NCBI GenBank assembly: GCA_949284615.1
Contig: CASDWL010000014.1
Span: 1-8,623, forward strand
Reading direction: 5' to 3'
Length of the DNA: 8,623 nt
From: an uncultured Mycoplasma sp.
GTDB lineage: Bacteria; Bacillota_I; Bacilli_A; Mycoplasmatales; Metamycoplasmataceae
Below are positions 1 through 8,546 of the stretch, piece by piece. A program made the position numbers and the translations under genes. The notes below the pieces were generated by a model, which worked only from the letters and a program-made list of their open reading frames with translations, had not been told where the DNA came from and searched no databases. Positions within the stretch are counted from its first letter, which is position 1; every line of letters begins with the position of its first letter.

Positions 1-11
1 TCAACTAAATC

Positions 12-33
12 AACACATTACTGATGTGTTTTT
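12..33 (+). terminator. Hairpin with short T run, possible terminator of a plus-strand gene left of the window
   Basis: AACACAT (12-18) pairs perfectly with ATGTGTT (24-30) around a 5-base loop, and Ts run from 29 to 33. This is the shape of a small intrinsic terminator for a gene transcribed rightwards from outside the window. It would make that gene convergent with the minus-strand operon. The stem is only 7 bp, so the call is moderate. Confidence 0.45.
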
Positions 34-55
34 AGTTTTCTATATAATAATTCTT

Positions 56-77
56 AGTGTTGCGATTGTAATTACAA
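56..77 (+). repeat. 22-bp inverted repeat, left copy
   Basis: The repeat is AGTGTTGCGA followed directly by the palindrome TTGTAATTACAA. Its exact reverse complement occurs at 8547-8568. It sits between a possible plus-strand terminator (12-33) and the operon terminator hairpin (83-104), 5 bases from the latter. A 22-base perfect match that includes the GC-containing core GTGTTGCGA is very unlikely by chance in such AT-rich DNA. Whether it is a recombination site, a protein-binding site or a dispersed intergenic repeat cannot be told from this window. Confidence 0.9.
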
Positions 78-104
78 AAAAGAAATTGCTTTTGGAAGCA
101 ATTT
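76..104 (-). terminator. Intrinsic terminator of the four-gene minus-strand operon
   Basis: The arms at 83-91 and 96-104 (AAATTGCTT and AAGCAATTT) form a perfect 9-bp stem with a 4-base loop. On the minus strand the hairpin is followed by C and then six Ts (plus-strand A run 76-81). It begins 27 bases after the stop codon of the last gene (132-134), as expected for the end of the operon. It overlaps the inner edge of the 22-bp repeat by two bases. Confidence 0.8.
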
Positions 105-131
105 TATATAATCATAACTATATGCCATTTA

Positions 132-3100
132 TTATAAAATAGCTGGTAATCCTAATACAGGCAACCCTAATATTATTGAAATAGCTAGAACACCTACTCC
201 TAAAACAATACTTGCTACTAATAATCACTTAACAACAGGTCTAGCTGACAATTTAATCTTTCTATCTTTAGTTGCTAATCCAATTGATGAAGAAATTATA
301 ATTCCTAAACCTATTAATGCAATAATTGGTCATCATAAATATTTAATAATATATTCTAATACAACAACTGCAGCCATGGTTTCTTGCGCTCTAGAAGTCA
401 ATAATGTACTATCTTCTACCATTTTATCAACCATTGAGATTAAATCAGCTTCTCCATTACGACCTGATAAATTCTCAGTATATATTGAATAGTTAGTTGA
501 TCCTAAAATAATATTTGATCAAATTGACAATTCAGATGATGACATTTGTTCATTTGATGTCAAAATATTTTGAATATTTTGTTGAATTTCATTTAATTCA
601 CTTTGACTAGTTGTTGCTTTATTAACTGAAAAGGCTGATGATGAAATTTGTTCTAATTTTCATTTCAAGCTTATTATAGCATTGGCACCTGATATTATAT
701 CATCTAAATAATATGATGTTATTGTATCATCTTTTACACTTTCAATTCTTGATACTTGATTTGTTAATTTCAATAACATTTCTTTAAATGCACCTTCCAC
801 TTCACTAGTGTTGATTGTTGAAGATGAACCTGTTCTCAACATATCTTGGACTTCATTTTGTATATTGTAATTTGTAAATATTGAAAATAATTTTCCATAA
901 AATGCAACTTTTTCACTCTGTGTTTCATATGTATCTGATACAAATGATGTTAATGAAGCTGTAGAATATGAATTAAATAATAATTCTAAATTACCAGTAT
1001 TAAAAATAGAATTTCCTAAATAAACTACTAATCCGCTAGTATTTGCATTATTATAATATAAAATTTCCAACATATTGTTAATAGCAGAACTTAATGTTGA
1101 TTCTGAATTTGAAATAATTTGATCTCATCCATTATCTTTATATTTAATCAATTTTTTACCACTTAATTCCTTAGATTCTAAAAAACTTGAAGCAGTATTA
1201 ATTGTGTAATTCAATTTTATAGTATCATTTGTCACTACTGATTTAATAGCATCATATAATGGAGTACTTAATCTTAATTGAAATTCATTACTAATTGTGT
1301 CTAATTGTAATTGAATCATTTTAGACATTATTTGACCTAATTGTTTTTTTAAATCACTTGATAAACTATCATAAGTTGTTTCTTCTGTAATATTTGTTTT
1401 TTCTGCTTTAACTACAGATACTGCTTCAGCAATTAATGATTCTAATTTATTTGAATCTACTGTAAATTCTGAAATAAATGCTATATATGAATTTACAATA
1501 GTTGCAGCTGAACTTTTACTTACATCATAACGATCTAAAATTGTTGTTATATTAAACATTTTATCCATAATTGGACTTATAGTTTTTCAAGTATTATTTA
1601 ATAATGTATATAACTGATATGCTGAACCATTAAAAGTTTGAGTTTCATAAACAATATTAGAATTATTTGATCCTTTTGGATATCATCTACTAAATTGAAT
1701 GTTATTATATTGTTCACCACTCAAATCTCCTGAATTAGCTTTTGAAAATTGTTCATAAATGTTACCTAAAAAACCAATAACTGCTGTTCTTTCATTTATT
1801 GTTTCTTGAGCACTCATTGTTGAAGTTGTTGTTGTGGGATCAGCTTTTATTGTGGTTGTATCAAAAGGTTGTTCAAAAAATATTTTTTGAGTTGGATCTT
1901 GAATTTTAATAAATTTAATATCATTTGATACATCAATTGAATTTCAACCTTCATCACGATTTCCTATTGCATAAAAATTATCATAAAATTTTAATTCTTG
2001 TTTAGTTACTTTATTTGACGAATATAAACTTGAAGTTAATGTTATAGTTGATGCTTGAACAAAATTATCTTGAACAGTACTTGGTAATTTGTTTTTCAAA
2101 TCTGAAAACATTGAATATGTATTAGGAGATATTGTTGTTGGAGTAGTTTCAGAAGATGATAATAAAATAGTTTGTTGATTTGATGTTGGTGTTCCATTAG
2201 TATAAATAGAAATAGGATTATAAGTAATGGTATTATTTGATATATCTGATTCATCATTAACAGCATAATATAGTGGTAATGATAATTCTAAAGTTCCATA
2301 TTGTCAAAATGTTAATGATCTATTAGCTGAAACTTCTTTAGCTGTTGTTGTAACTTTCTTAGATGTTAATGTATCAGAAAAGAATTTTACTTTAGTAATT
2401 ATTGTACTGTCACTAATATTACTTACCAATTTCCCGTTTGAAGGATATTCACCTGTATTAGTAGTAGTATCTTTAGTTGTTATTCCACCATTACTACCAT
2501 TATTACCATTGCTATTTCCTTTATTATATGTTCCTAAAATAGCTGACTTAAATGTATTATTTTCATCTGCTTGAACATCCAAAATACCCAATCTAGTTCC
2601 TTGTTGTAAATTTAAAGCACCTGGAATAGTAACATCATTTCCTCATTGAATATTAGATATTGATTGTCCATCTTTTAATCTTACTAGTACTTCTATTGTA
2701 TCAGTATTATTAGCACTTGTACCTTTTTGAATAACAAAATTTTCAAATTCCTTATCATAATTACCTGAACCTAATGTTCCATTAGCTCCTAAAGTTCATC
2801 TTCCAAATACATCTAAAGATGAATTTAAGCTTGATAAATTATCTTTATTTGTTACTAAAGGTAAATTTCCACTACTATCTTTTTCATTTTTAATAAATAA
2901 TGTTCCTGAAATAGTTGAAGAAGATGCAGATTTTTTATAATTAAAAGTCAAGGCATAATTTCCTTCTTGATTAGGATCTATTTCTGCTATTTTAACTAAA
3001 TAAGTATAATCTTGTCCTGCTACACCATTTAATTTATTATTTGTACCGCTACTTGTAGTTGTTAAATCAGTAATCTTTACACCTGTTGTAGAAACTGGTT

Positions 3101-3692
3101 GTATAGAAGCAATTTTAGTTCCCTCTTCTATTCCTGATAAAGATAATAATTTTTGAGGAATATCATTAACTCCTGCTATTTCATTCATTGATTCAACAAA
3201 ACCTGTTTGAGCTTTCACTTCATCTTTTAGTGATTGAATTATTGTATCTGTTAATCAAGGATTAGTCTTTTTTAATTCATCAAATTGTTTATAAATTGAT
3301 TTAATTGATTCAACATTAACTGCTTGAGTTGCAATAGTAATTAATTCTGCTTGAGTTGGATTATCACCTTGAACATTTGATATATGAGTTTTAAAATTAT
3401 TTCATGCATCATAATTTGTTTGATTTTTAGAATCAGTTGAATCATCTCAAACATTAACAGAATCATTTAATTTAGTTGATAAATAAAATAATTCATTTGG
3501 GCTCATTAAATTATTTTTAGAACTTGTATTAGATGACATGCTTCTGCTATTAATGGCAGATTCTAACTTAACTAATTCAATTTGAGAATTATTATTCACA
3601 TTTGCAATTGATAATAATGCAATTGATGAAACAGATAAAGATGCTATTAATGGCAAGATTAGTTTATTTTTATTATTATTTAGTTTTTTCAT
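132..3692 (-). CDS. Giant surface protein (1186 aa), signal/anchor segment at N-terminus and two membrane segments at C-terminus, unknown family
   Basis: I do not recognise this family. With TGA read as Trp (15 times) the frame is open from ATG 3692 to TAA 132. Residues 1-10 are basic and 11-30 hydrophobic (LILPLIASLSVSSIALLSIA), a signal or anchor segment without a lipobox cysteine. No cysteine occurs anywhere in the protein. Residues about 33-1110 are polar and rich in Ser, Thr and Asn. They include an Asn/Gly linker (390-403), a Thr-rich stretch (612-625) and helix-like regions around 709-850 and 1000-1090. Two membrane segments follow (about 1116-1139 and 1153-1176), joined by a basic loop KDRKIKLSAR. 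The positive-inside rule puts that loop in the cytoplasm and the large domain outside. The gene starts 2 bases after gene 3 stops (TAATTATG) and has only a weak Shine-Dalgarno (GGTGA), suggesting translational coupling. A surface adhesin or structural protein is possible but unproven. Confidence 0.93.
2487..2513 (-). repeat. Three 9-bp tandem repeats encoding (S/N)-N-G
   Basis: Plus-strand units ACCATTACT, ACCATTATT and ACCATTGCT occur in tandem. They encode S-N-G, N-N-G and S-N-G on the minus strand, inside the flexible linker of the giant surface protein (about residues 394-402). The period is a multiple of three, so changes in copy number would lengthen or shorten the linker without a frameshift. 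Confidence 0.6.
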
Positions 3693-3694
3693 AA

Positions 3695-5308
3695 TTAATT
3701 CACCACACTTTCTGATTTATTTATTTGATCATCCTCTGATTGCATAATTATTTCTTCTTCTTCATTATTCGAACTATTATTTAATAAAATTTCTTCATCT
3801 CAATTATCATCATTATTTTTTTCCATATTAATGAAAGAATTTTTTTGGTTTGTTTCTTCAATAATTAAATAATTTTTATCAATAATTTGTTTGCTTGTTA
3901 ATTTAGATTTAAATATTTTTGAAATCATTGAAATTTTTATTATCAATGATATTGAAAGGCCTATCAACATAAATAATCCAAACATCATATACATATAATT
4001 ACTAATTAAAGATGATGATTGTAAATATCCTGCAAATAAAATTGCAAATAAAACTAATATCAAGTTAAATATTATTGTTCAAATTGAAATTGCAGTATTT
4101 CTTAAATTAGGGACATTTGCTTGAATTAATATTGAAAACCCATATAATAACATTAAAGTTCCAAATGATAGTATTAACATTAAAGCTTTTTGATCAGAAT
4201 TTGATGTACCTAAAACATTATTTGATGATAATAACATTCCTTGTAATAATGTTTGTTTTACAATAATAATTCATCCAAAAACATCCAACATTAATCCATT
4301 ATCAATTGATTTAAATACTTTGGCAATATTAAATCCTCTTTTTGTTTTTTTATAATTATAAATTCTTATTGTTGTTATCGCAATAACATATGGTATTAAT
4401 AACACAATATCTAATGCTATCTCAATATAAACCGGAGTTGATAACAATCTATTCATTCAATTTGTAACAACACCTATATTTGATCATATTAGTGAAAAAG
4501 CATATGTTAATACAATAACAGAAGCAATAACAATAGAAGATACTCTTGCTGATTCTCAATCTTGAATAGTGTCTATTTCATTATCTGTTCTTTCTCCTAA
4601 TAATACATCTCTATATCTTTTGATAAAAGCAATACCAAATCCCAAAACACATACTGATACAACAAATAATAATAAGGCTATTAATTGAAATAATAAATCT
4701 TCAGTTTCAGATGAACTTGATATACCTAAATCTATAAAACTAATATAAAGAACTCCTTCAATTAACCCCATTAAAAATAAAGAAACAATAGCAAATGGAA
4801 TTCTTGCTCATGATAGAGGGAATTGTTTTCTATACATACTAAAAATAACTAAAAGATATATAGATATAATTAATCCTCATCCAGCATATGATACACCTAA
4901 TATAAAATATCTATTTGGATCATTGTAATTAGGATATAAAACAGTTGCTATTATTATTCCTATAGACAATAAAATTGAATTAACAAAATGAGTTATTACA
5001 TAACTTGTTGTATATCTCTTTTTAATATCCCCTCTAAATAATCAAAAAATAACTGTTAGTGAAAATATTCCTATAACTAACAATCCAATAATAGAACATA
5101 ATTCCACTATGTTGGGATTTGATGGATCTCTTTTTAATCCTATATTATAAGTTGCTGGTAACATACCAAAAAAGAAACCATAAACAATTCCAGCTAACAA
5201 TTTAAAAATAGAATCGTACTTTCATCTTCTAGAAACTATTTCTTGATTGGATACAACTATTCTCGATTTTGCTACATTAGTTTTTTCTTGCAAAGCTTCT
5301 ATAGCCAT
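3695..5308 (-). CDS. Polytopic membrane protein, about 12 transmembrane segments, acidic C-terminal tail
   Basis: 537 residues with TGA as Trp (10 times). ATG 5308 has a strong AAAGGAGA (5313-5320) just upstream. After a basic cytosolic N-terminus (1-32), hydrophobic segments lie near 34-56, 69-91, 103-125, 134-158, 168-190, 205-229, 255-281, 292-314, 338-360, 374-396, 405-429 and 437-461. The hydrophilic stretch 230-254 divides them six plus six, as in major facilitator superfamily (MFS) transporters. The 2-3 loop FRGDIKKRYTT loosely resembles MFS motif A, but I see no firm signature. Alternatives are a flippase or a channel-like partner of the surface proteins. The tail (about 463-537) is hydrophilic and becomes strongly acidic, with EEEE and EDD, and is probably cytosolic. 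It lies 94 bases after gene 2 and 2 bases before gene 4, so production with gene 4 in similar amounts is likely. Substrate unknown. Confidence 0.93.
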
Positions 5309-5362
5309 ATTATCTCCTTTTGTCTTATATATTATTTTAATAATTTTTAGTTTTTTTATCTA

Positions 5363-5391
5363 ATTTTAATTTGATGTTAATAATTTAACAA
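5363..5391 (-). promoter_or_regulatory. Possible sigma-70-type promoter before the 12-segment membrane protein
   Basis: On the minus strand, TTGTTA (plus 5386-5391) and TAAAAT (plus 5363-5368) are separated by 17 bases. The -10 matches the consensus TATAAT at 5 of 6 positions and the -35 matches TTGACA at 4 of 6. The predicted transcript would have a leader of about 48 bases. In DNA this AT-rich such matches are common, so it may only supplement read-through from gene 2. Confidence 0.33.
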
Positions 5392-5402
5392 ACATTAATA
5401 CT

Positions 5403-7235
5403 TTATGAATCTAAAAAAACTAATTTATTATTATAAAGAGATTTGGATTGTTTAGTAGTTGTAGTTTGTGGCAATGTAAATTCTACTAAAATTTCTTGTT
5501 CTACTAAATTATATTTGATGATACTACTTTCATCAGTTTGTGGTGCTATATATAATGACATTAATAATTTAGCTGAATCATTTGATAATGTTGCTCAATT
5601 AATTGTATAAACTGCTTGAACTGTAATACCTGATGCTGAAGCAAAATTTAAATTATTTTTTAATCAATTTAAATTTGTATAGTTTTTTATAATATCTTCT
5701 TTTGTAACATTTTCTTTAATAGTTATTGTAGGTTTTAAACTATCCATATTTGTAAAATTAGATGTAACTGATTTAACTTGATTGTATAAATCTACATATA
5801 TTTTTGATTGAAATCCTCTTGAAACAATAATTGTATATTCTTTAGTTGTTTCAATTTCTGGATGTGATACTCTAACTGTCACATTGGCATTTAATTTATT
5901 AATATCTTCATTATCAAAAGTTACATTAATTACCTCATATACTAAACCATTAATAGGCGTTGATGTAGGTTCAAAATAAATATAATTTTTACTTTCTTGA
6001 ATTTCTTGATATGTCAATTCTTGATTATTCTTTAGTGTTGGAATCATATCTAATTCTGCTGCATTATTAACTAAATTAGGTGAAATTGACAATAAATTGC
6101 TTCATGTAATTAATCAAGTATAAGCATTATCATCTAATTGAACTTTAACTGCTATTGCTTGCATAGTGTTTAATGGTATTTTAACATTATTATCATTATA
6201 AGAATAAGGAATATAAGTTGGATCAAAAATTAATTTTTGAATTCTTTTTTTAGTTTCAGCAGAAATATCGCCATCGCTTGTTGCTTTGCTATTTAATTGT
6301 TGTACTTCCATTTTTTCTTTAGCTGTTAATTCAGGTAAATATGTTAAATGTCCTGAACGATATTCACTTTCTAAAAAATTATAAATTTGTCCTGGATCAT
6401 TAGAATCTAACTCACCATTTGATCCAATTTTATATTCTGATGAAGATCAAATTTTACCTGATACAGGTATTGCAAAATTTGTGTATATATTACGATTAAA
6501 ATCATATTTAAATGTATCATTATTCGTTACATACAAATTAGATGATTCATTTCTATAAAAAGATGATGCTAATTGATTTCGTTTTATTGATTCAGCACTT
6601 GTAGAAATAGTAGTTCCACTTTTAATATTTATATCTGTAGGAGAATTAAAATCGCTAACATTAGATGCAGTTTCTTTATTTGAAATCACTTGTAAATTAT
6701 TGTTTAAAAATAAATCATGAATGAGTTTTGCTGAATAAGTTACAAAATTTTGTTTAGACTGTGTTGATGATGCAAAAGAAGATTTAGGTATTGTAACAGA
6801 TTGAGCTCTATAAACAATATCTATTCCATTATAAGTTTTTTTAACACTAACTGTAAATACATAATTTGTTGTTGTAGATGAAATTAATTCAATTTTATCA
6901 ATTGAATAAGCTACACCTTCTTTGGATTTTCATACATTATCTTCTTTATCAAAAGTTAAACCAGAAAAAGAAAAAACAGAATTTACTAATGGAGTTGAAC
7001 AAATATTTCATCAAAAGAAATCGAAATCATAATTTCTAGGATTAAATTCTAAATTGCTTAAATCAGAACTAGACATTGAAGAAAAAGGTGTTGGATAAAT
7101 GTTTTTAGAATTATTAAGAACTTCTCTTTTAGAACTATCTAAAACAATAACAGTTGGTAAAATAGCTCCAGCTGCAACTACTACTAAAGCTGATGGAATA
7201 CTTCATCCTAAAATTAATTTACTTTTTTTAGTCAT
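5403..7235 (-). CDS. Membrane-anchored extracellular protein (610 aa), unknown family
   Basis: With TGA as Trp (9 times) the frame runs from ATG 7235 to TAA 5403. GGAGGT (7244-7249) lies 8 bases upstream and fixes the start. Residues 2-6 are basic and 7-31 hydrophobic (LILGWSIPSALVVVAAGAIL and onward). There is no lipobox cysteine, so this is an uncleaved anchor or signal peptide rather than a lipoprotein. The rest has no membrane segment and is probably outside. The only cysteine I see is Cys79, after the aromatic cluster FDFFWW. Three stretches look like beta-strand modules with a similar pattern (about 107-149, 430-475 and 536-590). The second ends in Y-T-I-I-V followed by G-F, recalling the mycoplasma Lipoprotein_17 surface domain; this is a visual impression only. 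It lies between the glycosyltransferase-like gene (91-base gap) and the 12-segment membrane protein (94-base gap), so a surface role beside gene 4 is likely. Confidence 0.93.
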
Positions 7236-7266
7236 ATTATCTTACCTCCATTCCTAAATTCTAATT

Positions 7267-7295
7267 ATCTTATTAATTTTAACAAATCTAATCAA
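7267..7295 (-). promoter_or_regulatory. Weak candidate promoter before the anchored 610-aa protein
   Basis: On the minus strand, TTGATT (plus 7290-7295) and TAAGAT (plus 7267-7272) are 17 bases apart, each matching the consensus at 4 of 6 positions. The gap between genes 1 and 2 (7236-7326) has no terminator-like hairpin, so read-through from gene 1 is the simpler explanation. Confidence 0.22.
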
Positions 7296-7326
7296 TTTTA
7301 CTAATTTTTACTTTTTTTAGTGTTTA

Positions 7327-8289
7327 TTATTCATCATTTTTAGGAATTTCACCATGTTCTATAAAAGGTTTAGTTAATTTCAAGATTTTTCTTTTAGATA
7401 AATGATAAGACCTTAAAATCACATAATTATCTTGCAAATATTTGTGATTTGTTAATATATAATTACCTCTATCTTCCTTCGCAGTTTTTTCCAATGCTAA
7501 AGCCAATAACTGTAATACTTGTCCATTTACATAAGGATTTCTAGAAATCATTTTATTTAAAGTTAATGATAGTAACTCAATTCTTCTAGCATCCATTTGT
7601 TGTGGTAATCATGAATGTCTTCTTATAACTCCTGCAAAAGACTTTGTATATCAAATATTTTTTGATAATAAAACCATTTGGAAAAACATAAAAATATCTT
7701 GATATAGAATTTTGTCATCATCTAATAAAATATGTGCTACATTATTTGTTTTTCAAATTTTCCCTAAGAATAAAGGATATGTAATTAAAGCATTATTTTG
7801 CTCTACTCATCCTGGAAGAAATGGCATAATTAATTTTGATTTAGAAATGATATATTTTTGTCCTGTGTTTTCTATTTTATTTTTAGGGATGATAAATTCA
7901 TCTTTTAAATCAAATAAATAGAGATCCATCTTTAATTCATATAATTGATTTACAAAATTATCTAATCAAGATGAGAAAATGACATCACCAGATTTTATTA
8001 TAGTCATATAATCACATTGAATAATCTTATTTTTTAATAAAAAATTAACAGACATTGGTAATCCTGAATATCCTTCTAAAGAATATACTTTGCAATCTAA
8101 TTCTTTAATTTTTATAAAATTATTTAAACGATCTGTAAATATATTATTAGCATTATCATTTAAAATTAAAACTTCATAAAAAAAACTATTTAAATCTTGA
8201 TTAATAATTGATTGTAATGTTTTCTTAGTTTCCTCAAAATTGCCATTACAATATACTACAATTGAAATTTTCTTAATTTTTGTATTCAT
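7327..8289 (-). CDS. Family 2 glycosyltransferase-like protein with altered DXD motif
   Basis: 320 residues, TGA as Trp five times. The start is ATG 8289 with AAAGGA (8296-8301) 6 bases upstream; an in-frame TTG at 8307 lacks such a site. The N-terminus follows the GT-A, family 2 pattern: strand KISIVVYCNG (7-16), helix ETKKTLQSIINQ (20-31), then EVLILNDNAN (39-48), with Asp45 at the usual nucleotide-sugar position. The segment GKIWKTNN (177-184) and the later ILYQDIFMFF (194-203) resemble the nK(I/L)yk and EDxxF region of family 2 enzymes. Asp198 would be the catalytic-base candidate, although Gln197 replaces the common Glu. Where a DXD-type motif is expected the protein has KSGD (99-102), keeping only the last Asp, so metal binding may be altered or lost. 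No membrane segment is seen; likely cytosolic. It is the first gene of the operon. Sugar donor and acceptor cannot be inferred. Confidence 0.92.
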
Positions 8290-8320
8290 GAAATTTCCTT
8301 TATACAATTTAGTATACTTT

Positions 8321-8348
8321 TTTATATAAATTAGCTCTCTAAGAACAA
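8321..8348 (-). promoter_or_regulatory. Likely promoter of the operon, upstream of the glycosyltransferase-like gene
   Basis: On the minus strand, TTGTTC (plus 8343-8348) and TATAAA (plus 8321-8326) are separated by 16 bases, giving a leader of about 25 bases to ATG 8289. The -10 matches at 5 of 6 positions, the -35 more weakly. A second -10-like TATACT lies at 8311-8316. The first gene of the unit must have a promoter in this region, which raises confidence above that for the internal candidates. Confidence 0.42.
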
Positions 8349-8415
8349 ATTTAAATTTAAAAAGTATTTATTAAAATTTTGATTATAAGATAAGAATATT
8401 TTAACAAATTTTTAA

Positions 8416-8453
8416 TTTATAAATTTATAAAGTTTTCAATCAAAGTTTATAAA
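8416..8453. repeat. Three TTTATAAA palindromic boxes upstream of the operon
   Basis: TTTATAAA occurs at 8416-8423 and 8424-8431, forming a 16-bp perfect palindrome, and again at 8446-8453. The boxes lie about 70-140 bases upstream of the candidate promoter. They could be regulator-binding sites or a melting region, but low-complexity AT sequence gives such words easily. Confidence 0.35.
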
Positions 8454-8511
8454 TAAAATAAATGATCATCAAAATAGTTCATTTAAATGTATGTTAGCTA
8501 AATAATGTTGA

Positions 8512-8540
8512 ATAAAAAAAATAGGAAAAACTTCCTATTT
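8512..8540 (-). terminator. Intrinsic terminator of a minus-strand gene right of the window
   Basis: AAATAGGAA (8519-8527) pairs perfectly with TTCCTATTT (8532-8540) around a 4-base loop. On the minus strand the hairpin runs into a T tract (plus-strand A run 8514-8521). This would end a minus-strand gene lying beyond the right edge and insulate the operon from it. Confidence 0.75.
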
Positions 8541-8546
8541 CCCAAA

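Larger units (their letters stand above)
8302..8511. other. AT-rich upstream region without a gene
   Basis: I find no credible gene here on either strand. The longest start-to-stop stretch noticed is about 11 codons with no ribosome-binding site. Besides the promoter candidate near 8321-8348, the region holds short A/T palindromes, such as AAATTTAAATTT at 8347-8358 over the presumed -35, and three TTTATAAA boxes (8416-8453). It separates the operon from the terminator of the preceding gene. Confidence 0.6.

Noticed and set aside
56..77. Chromosome dimer-resolution (dif-like) site.
   Set aside because: The usual two 11-bp arms around a 6-bp spacer are not recognisable, and two inverted copies 8.5 kb apart would be unexpected for dif.
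2..142. Open plus-strand frame across the left repeat, including the hydrophobic peptide LSVAIVIT, and a matching open minus-strand frame across the right repeat.
   Set aside because: About 45 codons without TAA or TAG is not rare with only two stop codons, the region holds two hairpins, it would overlap the end of the giant gene, and no start is visible. The shared peptide follows simply from the shared 22 bases.
132..7235. Mycoplasma lipoproteins.
   Set aside because: Neither surface protein has a cysteine after its N-terminal hydrophobic segment, so there is no lipobox.
7712..7921. Plus-strand open frame of 69 codons.
   Set aside because: It lies antisense inside the glycosyltransferase-like gene, has no ribosome-binding site and shows no recognisable protein features.
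132..8289. Pseudogenes or a frameshifted region, suggested by many short fragments under the standard code.
   Set aside because: All breaks are TGA codons in a single consistent frame per gene; with TGA as Trp the four genes are intact.
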